In this document: positions 36,715 to 44,886 of the stretch, one piece after another | Numbering within the stretch: position 1 is the first letter of the stretch | Layout: each line of letters starts with the position of its first letter | NCBI GenBank assembly: GCA_019745975.1 | Contig: JAIESQ010000035.1 | Span: 62,001 to 126,000, forward strand | Origin: Pirellulales bacterium | GTDB taxonomy: Bacteria; Planctomycetota; Planctomycetia; Pirellulales; JAEUIK01 | Reading direction: 5' to 3' | Length of the DNA: 64,000 nucleotides | Position numbers and translations under genes: made by a program | Notes under the pieces: model-generated | The model's database searches: none | Told to the model about the DNA's origin: nothing | The model's input: only the letters and a program-made list of their open reading frames with translations

Positions 36715-38570
36715 ACTATTCCAAAATCGTCCGGCCAGTTTATCTGAGCTGTTCCGCGGCCGCCTTCGGCAAGCCCGTCTGCCGCCTGGGGCTCGCTTCG
36801 CGCGGATCGGGCGCCGTACAACCCGACGACGTCCTTTACGCAATCGAACGCGGCATGAACTTCTTGAACTGGCCTGGCCAGGCCGATGGCCCCTTGTGCC
36901 GCGATGGGCTGTCGGCGGCGGTCGCTGGTCTCGACGACTCCGCGCGCGAGCACTTGGTGCTCTGCGTGCAGTTCGGCGCCCGCACCGTCGACGAAGCCCG
37001 CGAGGAACTGCGCAAGATTCTTGCCGAGCTGCGCACCGACTACATCGACCTGTTGACGCTCTACTACGTGGAACACATCGACGAGTGGAGCGCCCTGGCC
37101 GCGCCTTGCGGAGTGCTCGAGTATCTCGAAGCGGCCCGCCGCGACGGCGTCGTGCGCCGCATCGGCCTGACGAGCCATCAGCGCAAGCTGGCGGCCGAGA
37201 TCGCTCGCACTGGCCGCCTCGACGCGCTGATGTTGCGCTACAACGCGGCGCATCGCGGGGCCGAGGCAGAGATCGTTCCGATCTGTACCGAGCGCGGGTT
37301 GCCGTTGGTCGCGTACACGATTCTCCGCTGGGGCGCGCTGTTGCAGCCGACGCCCGACGATCCGCCCGATTGGATCGCTCCATCGGCCGCCGCTTGGTAC
37401 CGCTTCGCGCTACAGGAGCCGGCCGTTTCAGTGGCTTTGGCGGCCCCGGCCAGCCGCGCCGAGCTCGACGAAGACCTGCGCATGCTCGACGCGACGGGTC
37501 CCTTAGACGACGAACGATACCGCGCCCTGGCCGCTCATGGCGACCGCGTTCGTAAGAGGGAACAGATTACTGCGAGTAGCCGCGTTCCACGGCGGGAGTA
37601 TAATTCTAGATTAGTTAGGTGGTCACCATCGAGGGAACTCATGCCAACGCAACTCAGCCCAGCGCTCGAGACTCAGCCGGAACTGGCGAATGTCGTACGT
37701 CAAACCGACCGAATCCTGCTGCCGATGCTCCAAGAGCGCTCGCAAACTGCCAAGGCCTTATGGGACGTACGAAAGGATCAGCAAGGGCACGATGTCCTGA
37801 CACTGGCCATGATGGACCCGTGGGGCTACGCGGCCGGCGAGTTCGCGCCCAACGAACTTGCAAATCAAGAAGTTTTGCATCGACGATTTCGTAGCCTGAT
37901 TGGCGAAATGGTTATGCCGCGGCAGGCGGACGAGCCGCGAGAGCGAATCGAGATTCGCGATGCGTTCATTACCGCGGATCAGCTTGAACACTTCAGGCTG
38001 CAATTGGGACGTATTCGCGACATCGATCAGGCGCGGTTGCGGTTGCATAATCAAATTCGGTTTCTGGCGCAACGACCGGAACGCTTTCTGCTGACGGATT
38101 TTGCAATCGAAGTAAACCTGCCATTCGCAGACGCCGTTCGAGAGGTGATTCGACAAAGCGGTTTTCAACTGCGCGACGATCCCTGGCTGATTCAACGCGA
38201 AGGAGTTCGGGAGGCGCTACATCGGCTTGTCGAAGAGCATCGGCGCGATGGTCAACCGACACCACAATTCGCGGTTTGCTTTCAATTGCAAGACCGGGAC
38301 GTCGTTCACTTACTTGAAGTCTCAAATGAAGCTCCCGAACTAGGGGACGACAGCCTGGAGGGTGTTGGTTTTCGTGCTCGTGGCGTCATTCCTTATGCAC
38401 AAGTGTTGAGAGTCTATCTGACGCATCCAAACGATCTCCGCAGTGCTTTCGAAAAGAACCGCGATCATCCGTTCTTTCGCGATCTTTTGGACGACAACTG
38501 CGACTTCATCCTTCCCGATGATCGCGGCCAAGCTTTTCGAACGGCGTTTCCGGAGTTGCTAGGGGCGTAA
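36711..38570 (+). CDS. aldo/keto-reductase-like protein reading through into the next gene
   Basis: The open frame of 619 codons begins with GTG overlapping the TOPRIM stop. Residues about 19-281 are AKR-like: GMNFLNWPGQADG, DYIDLLTLYYVEH, VVRRIGLTSHQRK, LPLVAYTILRWGALL. The canonical Asp, Tyr and Lys of the AKR tetrad are not recognisable (FLNWP, LCVQFGA), so catalysis is doubtful. The first 18 residues come from cassette 1. The natural C-terminus was displaced by cassette 2, so translation reads through about 29 junk codons into the 309-residue protein that also has its own start at 37641. Confidence 0.78.
   Translation: MNYSKIVRPVYLSCSAAAFGKPVCRLGLASRGSGAVQPDDVLYAIERGMNFLNWPGQADGPLCRDGLSAAVAGLDDSAREHLVLCVQFGARTVDEAREELRKILAELRTDYIDLLTLYYVEHIDEWSALAAPCGVLEYLEAARRDGVVRRIGLTSHQRKLAAEIARTGRLDALMLRYNAAHRGAEAEIVPICTERGLPLVAYTILRWGALLQPTPDDPPDWIAPSAAAWYRFALQEPAVSVALAAPASRAELDEDLRMLDATGPLDDERYRALAAHGDRVRKREQITASSRVPRREYNSRLVRWSPSRELMPTQLSPALETQPELANVVRQTDRILLPMLQERSQTAKALWDVRKDQQGHDVLTLAMMDPWGYAAGEFAPNELANQEVLHRRFRSLIGEMVMPRQADEPRERIEIRDAFITADQLEHFRLQLGRIRDIDQARLRLHNQIRFLAQRPERFLLTDFAIEVNLPFADAVREVIRQSGFQLRDDPWLIQREGVREALHRLVEEHRRDGQPTPQFAVCFQLQDRDVVHLLEVSNEAPELGDDSLEGVGFRARGVIPYAQVLRVYLTHPNDLRSAFEKNRDHPFFRDLLDDNCDFILPDDRGQAFRTAFPELLGA
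36765..36791 (+). repeat. right flank duplication of cassette 1
   Basis: Encodes FGKPVCRLG with synonymous codons differing at four positions from the left copy (35005-35031). It restores the AKR reading frame after the cassette. Confidence 0.82.
37529..37549 (+). repeat. left direct repeat of cassette 2
   Basis: A 21-bp exact repeat of AKR coding sequence (encoding AAHGDRV), identical to 39301-39321. It bounds the second inserted cassette. Confidence 0.9.
37641..38570 (+). CDS. unknown protein of HEPN cassette
   Basis: A 309-residue protein starting at ATG 37641 after GAGGGA. No known family is recognised. It looks largely helical in the N-terminal half (residues about 1-190) and includes FAIEVNLPFADAVREVIRQS. 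A mixed C-terminal half has FAVCFQLQDRDVVHLLEVS and HPFFRDLLDDNCDFILPDD. No nucleotidyltransferase GSxxxxxxDxD motif is visible, so it is not the usual MNT partner of HEPN proteins. The AKR frame upstream runs into it without a stop. It is two bases upstream of the HEPN-like gene's start. Confidence 0.8.
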   Translation: MPTQLSPALETQPELANVVRQTDRILLPMLQERSQTAKALWDVRKDQQGHDVLTLAMMDPWGYAAGEFAPNELANQEVLHRRFRSLIGEMVMPRQADEPRERIEIRDAFITADQLEHFRLQLGRIRDIDQARLRLHNQIRFLAQRPERFLLTDFAIEVNLPFADAVREVIRQSGFQLRDDPWLIQREGVREALHRLVEEHRRDGQPTPQFAVCFQLQDRDVVHLLEVSNEAPELGDDSLEGVGFRARGVIPYAQVLRVYLTHPNDLRSAFEKNRDHPFFRDLLDDNCDFILPDDRGQAFRTAFPELLGA

Positions 38571-38572
38571 CG

Positions 38573-39196
38573 TTGCTGTGGCAAGATCATCAAGCATTGG
38601 CGGTTGCACTGCGCGATCAAGGAGTGGCTGACCTTCTGGCGGCACGCTTTGCACTTCGTCCCACGCAGTTGAGTCTATTCGAACGGCCGATTACTTTTGC
38701 TCATTTGGTCGTGGCGAAATCGCAACAGGCGGTCGAAAAAGTAACAAAGGGTTATTTGCTTTGGCATTCGCAGTCGTTCGATCCGACCAAGGGTCACACG
38801 CCATTTACTTATCTGCTCGAGGACGGGACACGCCCCGCGATGCAGAGACTGATTCAAGCTCTCAATCATGTGAACAAGACAATTGTCCGTCAGATCAAGT
38901 GGCTGGAGTCGCTTGCGCCAAAGCTCCCAGCCGTCGCCGAAGCCAACCGCGGCAATTTGCAACCGTTGAGTATCATTCTGGAAAACACCGAGTATCCCTT
39001 CTGGTCGCATGCCAAGAATCGTTTGGTTGGTCCCGCTGAAGGAATGACGCCTCTGGCACATGGCGTACCCGCGTTCAAGGCTGCAAGGACCTATCTCGTC
39101 GCGCTGGGGCAATCAGACCCGCAAGATTTTTGCCTCCCGATCCGGCGCTTCGTCGAGGATTACTCCTTGAGCACCGAAGTCACCGAATGGCCCTAA
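38573..39196 (+). CDS. HEPN-domain-like protein
   Basis: The 207-residue product starts at TTG 38573 with GGGGC upstream. A HEPN-type helical pattern appears in FAHLVVAKSQQAVEKVTKGYLLW and HSQSFDPTKGHTPFTYLLEDG, similar to HEPN proteins of toxin systems. HEPN proteins are frequently RNases or RNA-binding partners in defence and toxin-antitoxin modules. A clear RxxxxH catalytic motif was not found. It follows the unknown protein directly and ends about 105 bp before the right direct repeat of the cassette. Confidence 0.72.
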   Translation: MLWQDHQALAVALRDQGVADLLAARFALRPTQLSLFERPITFAHLVVAKSQQAVEKVTKGYLLWHSQSFDPTKGHTPFTYLLEDGTRPAMQRLIQALNHVNKTIVRQIKWLESLAPKLPAVAEANRGNLQPLSIILENTEYPFWSHAKNRLVGPAEGMTPLAHGVPAFKAARTYLVALGQSDPQDFCLPIRRFVEDYSLSTEVTEWP

Positions 39197-39300
39197 GCGG
39201 CGCGTCGGATTTTCTGGCATGGCGGCAAGTGCGTAGCCGGAATGAGACATTAGTTGTCGAATCAATTCCGCTTCATCTCGGCATGGGACCACGGTGCCGG

Positions 39301-39321
39301 GGCCGCTCATGGCGACCGCGT
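39301..39321 (+). repeat. right direct repeat of cassette 2
   Basis: Exact 21-bp copy of 37529-37549. From here the AKR coding sequence resumes to its natural stop at 39347-39349. Confidence 0.9.
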
Positions 39322-39349
39322 GCGCCGCCACGCCGGGCGGTTTCCCTAG
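39302..39349 (+). pseudogene. 3' fragment of the aldo/keto-reductase-like gene
   Basis: Fifteen codons and a stop: AAHGDRVRRHAGRFP. The first seven residues duplicate the left repeat and the last eight are the displaced natural C-terminus of the AKR gene. Confidence 0.78.
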
Positions 39350-39474
39350 CGCCGCCGCGTATCTGACAGCATCGGCTCGTGGCGGAGCCCCAAATCGCTA
39401 TTGGCCGATATCGCTAGCGGGGAGACAATCTTGCTCCTGCTAGCTGTGAATCCGCGCCGGCTGGAGGCCGCATC

Positions 39475-40401
39475 GTGTTTCGTTGGCAAAACCTGATCGA
39501 CCTGGCGGCGTATTTTTTCGTTCGCATCGGCATTTGTATCTTGCAGGCGTTGTCGATCGAAACTTGCCAGCAGGTGTCGCGCGGGCTGGCCTGGCTAATG
39601 GCCGACGTGCTGCGCGTACGGCGTCGGGTTGTCGACGAGAATCTCGCCCAGGCATTTCCCGAGTGGTCGCCCGAGCGCCGCCGCCGCGTCGCTCGACAGA
39701 TGTGGGAGCACCTGTTTCTGCTGGTGGCCGAGGTCGCCCATCTGCCGCGCAAGGTTCACGACACGAACTGGCGCGAGTTCATCCACATGGTCGACGGCGA
39801 CACGGTCGCCCGGTTGCTATTGACCGACCGCCCCCGCATGCTCGTGACGGCCCACTTCGGCAACTTCGAGTTTCTGGGCTACGTGTTTGGCCTGTTGGGC
39901 TTTCCGTCGTATGCGATCGCGCGGCCACTCGACAACCCGTATCTCGATCGCTTCGTCACGCAGTTCCGCGGCGCAACCGGCCAGTTCATGATCCCCAAGA
40001 AAGGAAACTACGAGCAGATCCTGCGCGTACTGACCAGCGGCAATACACTGGGGTTTCTCGGCGATCAGCATGCCGGCAGCAAGGGCTGCTGGGTCGAGTT
40101 CTTTGGCCGGCTGGCCTCGACCCATAAGGCGATCGCCCTGTTGGCGCTCGAGCACCGTGCGACGGTGCTAGTCGGCGCTGCCCGGCGGATGGGGCGCCCG
40201 ATGCGTTACGAATTCCGCCTGGAAGGACATCTCGACACGCGCGAGGACGTGGCGGCCACCGCCGGCATGCGCCCGCTCACGCAGTGGTACACCGCCCAGT
40301 TGGAGCGAATGATCCGCCGCTCGCCGGAGCAATACTGGTGGTTGCATCGCCGCTGGCGCGAACCGCCCGTGCGCGCCCAAAAGAAACGCCAAGCGGCCTG
40401 A
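39475..40401 (+). CDS. LpxL/HtrB-type lipid acyltransferase
   Basis: The 308-residue protein starts at GTG with GGAGG seven bases before it. It belongs to the lysophospholipid/lipid A acyltransferase family. One N-terminal membrane segment (AAYFFVRIGICILQAL) anchors it. The catalytic motif is HFGNFE (THAHFGNFE-like, in LVTAHFGNFEFLGYV), followed by the acceptor motif GFLGDQHAG and the final YWWLHRRWR. It would add a secondary acyl chain to a lipid A-like lipid. It follows the AKR remnant and precedes a Rieske protein gene. Confidence 0.92.
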   Translation: MFRWQNLIDLAAYFFVRIGICILQALSIETCQQVSRGLAWLMADVLRVRRRVVDENLAQAFPEWSPERRRRVARQMWEHLFLLVAEVAHLPRKVHDTNWREFIHMVDGDTVARLLLTDRPRMLVTAHFGNFEFLGYVFGLLGFPSYAIARPLDNPYLDRFVTQFRGATGQFMIPKKGNYEQILRVLTSGNTLGFLGDQHAGSKGCWVEFFGRLASTHKAIALLALEHRATVLVGAARRMGRPMRYEFRLEGHLDTREDVAATAGMRPLTQWYTAQLERMIRRSPEQYWWLHRRWREPPVRAQKKRQAA

Positions 40402-40535
40402 TGGCACGTAACCGGCTGCCGCGAATGGTGGCATCCAGCCGGCGCATTATAATTCTGACAGCGCCAAAACTGGCGGCTAACCGCGGCAAACGTGTTCGGG
40501 CAACGTGGTCGAGCGTCGAAGCGTGCGAGCGACTG

Positions 40536-40847
40536 ATGAGCAACTGGGTGCGTGTGGGGTGCCTGGCAGACTTTCCGCCGGGCGCCAGTCGCGAGGTGTT
40601 GGCCGGCGAGCGCGTGGTGGCCTTGTTCAATTGCGACGGCACACTCCACGCACTCGACGGCATTTGTCCGCACCAGGGTGGGCCGCTGGGCGAGGGAGAA
40701 TTGTGCGGTACGACGGTCACCTGCCCTTGGCACGGCTGGCAGTTCGACGTGCGCACGGGTCAGCACGCCACGAGTCACTCCGTGCGCCAGCCAACTTTGG
40801 GCGTGAAAATCGCAGGGGATGAAATCTGGGTCGACGTCGGCACGTAG
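40536..40847 (+). CDS. Rieske 2Fe-2S protein
   Basis: A 103-residue single-domain Rieske protein. The cluster motifs are CPHQGGPLGEG and CPWHGWQFD, that is C-x-H and C-x2-H. It resembles the ferredoxin components of dioxygenases and nitrite reductase NirD. No partner oxygenase lies next to it. The ATG at 40536 gives the expected compact length. It is probably cytoplasmic, as no signal or Tat leader is seen. Confidence 0.94.
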   Translation: MSNWVRVGCLADFPPGASREVLAGERVVALFNCDGTLHALDGICPHQGGPLGEGELCGTTVTCPWHGWQFDVRTGQHATSHSVRQPTLGVKIAGDEIWVDVGT

Positions 40848-40870
40848 CCGGCGCGAGGGATGCTCAGCCA

Positions 40871-41881
40871 ATGTCCGGGCCGCAATCCGAAACGTCGCCT
40901 TCCGCCCCGGAGCGTTCGTCGCGGACCATTCGCTTTCGATCGTTCCGCAATCAGGATCCGCCACAACTGGCCGAGATCTGGCGTGCCCGAGCGCGCGAAC
41001 GCGGACTGATGCACCCGATGTCGTCCGAATTGTTCGAGCAGCTCGTGCTGTCGAAGCCCTACTTCGACAAGGAAGGGCTGATTGTCGCGCTCGATGGCGA
41101 AGTGGCCGTGGGCTTCGTGCATGCCGCCTTTGGCCCGACCGAGGACGAGCGCGGGCTTTCAACGCGGTTTGGCGTGACGGCCATGCTCATGGTGCGGCCC
41201 GACTATCGCCGCCTGGGAATCGGCCGCCAGTTGCTCGCGCAGAGCGAGGCTTACCTGCATGGCCGCGGCGCGGAAGTGCTCTACGGCGGAGGCATCTATC
41301 CGCTCAATGCCTTTTATCTAGGGCTATACGGCGGTAGCGAACTGCCGGGCGTGCTCGATTCGGATGTCGAGGCGCAGCGACTTTACCACGCGGCCGGCTA
41401 CGAAGAGATCGACCGTTGCCTGGTGCTCCATCGCGAGCTCAAGGCCTTTCGCCCGCTGATCAGCCGCGAGCAACTGGCAGTGCGCCGCGAGACAACCTTG
41501 CGGGAGACCGCGGATCCAGTCTCGCACACCTGGTGGGAGGCCTGCACGCTGGGGGCGTTCGACCGCACGCGCCACGAGCTGGTTTCAAACGCCACGCAAG
41601 AAGTGCTGGCCGGTGCCACGACTTGGAATATGGAACCCCTCTCGGCGAGTTGGGGGGTGCGCAGCGTGGGACTCATCAACGTGGCCGTGCAACCAGAGCA
41701 TCAGCGCCGGGGGCTGGCCACGTTTCTGCTGGGCGAGATCTTCCGTCGGCTTCAGCAGTCGGGCGTGGCCCTGGTGGAGACGCAAACGATGCAGCGCGAG
41801 CATAGCGCGGCCGTGGCCTTGTACGCCCGTTTGGGCTTCAAGCAGGTCGACTGCGGATCAGTCTTCCGAAAGCAGGGATGA
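40871..41881 (+). CDS. protein with two GNAT acetyltransferase domains
   Basis: The 336-residue product carries two GNAT domains. The N-terminal acetyl-CoA binding motif is MVRPDYRRLGIGRQLLAQ (about residues 110-127). The C-terminal one is VAVQPEHQRRGLATFLLGE (about 272-290), with REHSAAVALYARLGFKQVD near the end. Double GNAT proteins often have one catalytic and one degenerate domain; both motifs here are intact. The substrate is unknown. It follows the Rieske gene by about 20 bp on the same strand. Confidence 0.9.
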   Translation: MSGPQSETSPSAPERSSRTIRFRSFRNQDPPQLAEIWRARARERGLMHPMSSELFEQLVLSKPYFDKEGLIVALDGEVAVGFVHAAFGPTEDERGLSTRFGVTAMLMVRPDYRRLGIGRQLLAQSEAYLHGRGAEVLYGGGIYPLNAFYLGLYGGSELPGVLDSDVEAQRLYHAAGYEEIDRCLVLHRELKAFRPLISREQLAVRRETTLRETADPVSHTWWEACTLGAFDRTRHELVSNATQEVLAGATTWNMEPLSASWGVRSVGLINVAVQPEHQRRGLATFLLGEIFRRLQQSGVALVETQTMQREHSAAVALYARLGFKQVDCGSVFRKQG

Positions 41882-41954
41882 TCCTGAGGTGGCCCGCTCG
41901 CCAGAGCTGCGAATTCGTCGCTGGCGATTCGCAGGTGACGAGAATCACCAAGCG

Positions 41955-42089
41955 GACACGGAAAGGACGCGCTGTCGAATCACGAACTCGAGTGCGGGGG
42001 GTGACTCCGGGCCCGAAGTCGCTCGATAAGACCGCACCTGCGTGGCAAAGGCGTCGTTGCCCTTCGGCGAGCTTGGCCCTTTCCGTGTC
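41955..42089. other. possible structured region with 12-bp inverted repeat
   Basis: A perfect 12-bp inverted repeat GACACGGAAAGG (41955-41966) / CCTTTCCGTGTC (42078-42089) encloses 111 bases rich in smaller GC stems. It lies in the gap between convergent genes, the GNAT gene (plus) and the Cys-rich gene (minus). It could be a small RNA or a long 3' structure. Confidence 0.35.
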
Positions 42090-42253
42090 ACGAGCCAGAA
42101 GACACGGCCGCCGGCCGTGAGGTCTCCTGCTCCCGACGCTTGGCGAAACTTCACTAATTGAACAGTACCGCGCTGCAGCGAAAAAAGTCAAATGAAAATT
42201 GCCGGCGGCGACCGCGCTGGTGCCAGCGCATGAACGACGCACGCCCGAGCGCA

Positions 42254-42288
42254 CAAAAAAAGGCCCAGCCACTGGCGTGACTGAGCCT
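42254..42288 (-). terminator. intrinsic terminator of the Cys-rich gene
   Basis: On the minus strand an 11-bp stem (GGCTCAGTCAC paired with GTGGCTGGGCC, loop GCCA) is followed by seven T residues. It lies about 110 bases past the stop of the Cys-rich protein gene. Confidence 0.88.
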
Positions 42289-42399
42289 GACGAATCAACC
42301 GTACCGAGCCGGCACCGCGCGGATGCACTTCACGCGCCGCCATGTGCCAGCCAGCGCAAGAGAGCGGCGGCCTGTGATCGCCGGCGCTCCATTCGCGCC

Positions 42400-42810
42400 T
42401 TACGTACTGCGGAAACTCGTCGAACGATACTCGAACTGCTGTGCCCGCGGATGCACGCCGCGCTGGGTCGTGATGACGGCGCTACGCGATTCGGGGCCGA
42501 CGCGGCTGGCCTGCGGTTCGGCTTCCTTGGCGTCGTCCTTGTCGTCGTCCGCTTCGCCACCGCAGCAGCTACTGCTGCAGCAATCGCTGCTGCACGAGCA
42601 GGAGCACCAGCAGCAGCAACGACGAGCGCGTCGGGCTGCGCGGCGCGCGGCACGGCGGCAGCGGAAGCAGCAGCATGAGCAGCAACTGCTGCAGCTATAG
42701 CAGCCGCAGCAATCGGCGGTCTGCGTCGCCGTAGCTGGCTCCGAATTGAGCAGCGAGATGCCGATCACCGCCGCGAACAGCATCAGACCATAAACAAGTG
42801 CACGATTCAT
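42400..42810 (-). CDS. secreted extremely Cys-rich small protein
   Basis: A 136-residue product starting at ATG 42810 after a GGGGGTG site. A signal peptide (ALVYGLMLFAAVIGISLL, ending near SEPATAT) is followed by a core of about 50 residues with roughly 20 Cys. The Cys lie in CC, CSC and CCC clusters split by an Arg/Ala-repeat (RRAARRAARRARR). After it comes an acidic stretch (EADDDKDDAKEAE) and a polar tail. No known family is recognised. Disulfide or metal-loaded material is plausible. It has its own terminator and is transcribed alone. Confidence 0.8.
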   Translation of the reverse strand: MNRALVYGLMLFAAVIGISLLNSEPATATQTADCCGCYSCSSCCSCCCFRCRRAARRAARRARRCCCWCSCSCSSDCCSSSCCGGEADDDKDDAKEAEPQASRVGPESRSAVITTQRGVHPRAQQFEYRSTSFRST

Positions 42811-43728
42811 CTCTCGCACCCCCTTTCCAAAGGGAAGACTCCGTGTTGACACTCCGTCCGTCAAATCATCCGCTGGCCTGCGAATTCGTGCACAAGGCGG
42901 CCAGCGGCGCAATCCTTCGTGGCAGGGCGAGTCTGTCCGAATTCAAGCGGCTGCGGTGAGTGCTTCACGAGCACGGCACCGCTTTCCCGCGGTCGCGTGC
43001 GGCCAACAGCTCCGCCACCAGGCGACGGCTTAGAATTGCGATCCGTCGCAGGAGCGAACTCTCGATCCGCTACCCAACAAGTAGACAAATCTCGGCGCTG
43101 CACACCTCCATGAGTTCTGAGACTAGCGCCAAACTTATCGAACTTGATCGCGACTTGTCAACCAAATTCCACGCTCGCGAGGTAGATCATTTTCTGTTTC
43201 TTCACGTGAGTCAGCACGAGTCGAGATAATGTGGCAATTTGCTGTCCAAAAGAGCACTCATTGCGTTGCGGGTGCGTAGCTGGTGCGTCCGGGCAGTGGT
43301 CTCCGCACATTGGCCTGATGGTATTCCTCGCTGCGCGGAGAATGACCCCCGGGCGGACCAGCGGAAGACCGGGAGCCCCGAGCGAATGCGCTCCAGTTGG
43401 CTCACTCGCAGCGCAGCTACCAATCACCGTGCGAAAACGCCTGACACGCATGTAACAAGGCGCTGCGCCGTGCGCCATTGCAGAGAGGCACTCATCGCCG
43501 CGTGCGAAACTCTGCCTCGTCCGCGTGTGATCCAATCGCGCCCACGCAACATTGGCGAAGTTCATGCGTCCCGCAGCCGCCGCAGCCTCGTTTCGCGCCG
43601 TCCGCTCGGCGGACGACCGGCTCTGGCCGCGCACTTGTGTTAACGCGGTATATCGCAATACTTTATTGGTTCCGCCTGACCCTCAAAGCCATCACCGCGA
43701 AGCGCCCCTAGCGGGCAGCGGCAACACC
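42811..43728. other. long intergenic region with a degraded peptide
   Basis: About 900 bp upstream of both the Cys-rich gene (minus) and the ABC permease (plus). A 39-codon plus-strand stretch at 43110-43229 (MSSETSAKLIELDRDLSTKF...) looks protein-like and may be a gene remnant. Otherwise only overlapping random frames are seen. No repeat of the dispersed families was found. Confidence 0.35.
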
Positions 43729-44886
43729 ATGCGGCTCTGGAACGTCGTTGTTAAAAACGTTTTACGTCGCAAAACACGCTCGCTGCTGACGGCCAGCGGC
43801 GTCGCGGTCGCCATCGGTTCGGTCGTGGCCCTGCTGGGGGTTTCGCGTGGCTACCAGCAGACCTCCGAGGACCTTTACGCCAATCGGGGGGTCGATCTGG
43901 TGGTAGTTCGGGCTGGCGTCGCCCTGGCCAGCGCCATGGACGAGAGTTACGCCGAGCTCCTCAAGGCCCTCCCGCATGTCGATCGCGTCGGTTACAGCCT
44001 GGGCGACAACGTCTCGTTTGGCGACGACGTGCTGAGCATCCGCATCCACGGCTGGCCGGTCGGCAGCTATGCCTTTGAAACTCTTAACCTGACCGAAGGC
44101 CGCGGGATCACCGACGCCGACGCGGCCATGGATGGTTCCGGCGGGGTGTTGCTGGGCAAGTCACTGGCCGAGCGACTTAACAAAAAACTAGGTGATGCCA
44201 CCGAGATCGAGGGGACCCCCTTCAAAGTGGTGGGCATCTTTCAAAGCGCCAACATTATCGAGAACGGCGCCGCAGTGCTGCCGCTAGCTGCCCTGCAGAA
44301 GATCATGCAGCGCGAAGGTCAAGTGAACGAATTCCAAATCACGATCAAGAAACACTCGCCGGAAGCGGATCGCCAGGCGATGCAAGAATTGCGCAAACAG
44401 ATCGAAGCCCTCAAGGTCGACGGCGAGCGCTTGGGCCTGGTCGCGCAGCCGTCGATGGAGTTCGTTAACAGCCGCGCCGAAGTGCGCATGTCGCGCGCCA
44501 TGTCGTTCATCATTTCCGGGATCGCGCTGTTGATCGGCTCGGTGGGCATGCTCAACACGATGGTCATGTCGGTGCTGGAGCGCACGCAGGAGATCGGGTT
44601 GTTGCGGGCCATCGGCTGGCGCAAGACGCGGATCACGCGCATGATCTTGCTCGAAGCGCTCGTGCTCAGCGTCGTTGGTTGCCTGGCGGGCACGCTGGCG
44701 GCCCTGGGGCTGACACTGGCCCTCAGCAGCGCGCCCGTCGTGCAAGGGGTAATTCAACGTGGCATCACCCCGGGTGTGGTGGGTGCCGGATTCGTGATGT
44801 CCTTAGTGGTTGGTTTGGCGGGCGGATTGTACCCGGCGTATCGGGGAGCAAGTTTGCCGCCGACGGAGGCCTTGCGTTATGAGTAG
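43729..44886 (+). CDS. MacB/LolC-type ABC transporter permease 1
   Basis: The 385-residue permease has the FtsX/MacB layout. An N-terminal membrane helix (LLTASGVAVAIGSVVALLGV) precedes a large periplasmic domain (about 45-270), then three C-terminal helices (IISGIALLIGSVGMLNTMVM, LVLSVVGCLAGTLAALGLTL, GVVGAGFVMSLVVGLAGG). The conserved coupling segment ERTQEIGLLRAIGWRK is present. It works with the following ATPase and second permease as a LolCDE-like or MacB-like exporter. The ATG at 43729 is chosen for the hydrophobic start. Its stop overlaps the ATPase start by eight bases. Confidence 0.92.
   Translation: MRLWNVVVKNVLRRKTRSLLTASGVAVAIGSVVALLGVSRGYQQTSEDLYANRGVDLVVVRAGVALASAMDESYAELLKALPHVDRVGYSLGDNVSFGDDVLSIRIHGWPVGSYAFETLNLTEGRGITDADAAMDGSGGVLLGKSLAERLNKKLGDATEIEGTPFKVVGIFQSANIIENGAAVLPLAALQKIMQREGQVNEFQITIKKHSPEADRQAMQELRKQIEALKVDGERLGLVAQPSMEFVNSRAEVRMSRAMSFIISGIALLIGSVGMLNTMVMSVLERTQEIGLLRAIGWRKTRITRMILLEALVLSVVGCLAGTLAALGLTLALSSAPVVQGVIQRGITPGVVGAGFVMSLVVGLAGGLYPAYRGASLPPTEALRYE

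Noticed and set aside
43158-43658. 166-codon minus-strand frame
   Set aside because: Low-complexity composition, no ribosome site, and competes with other weak frames in a non-coding gap.
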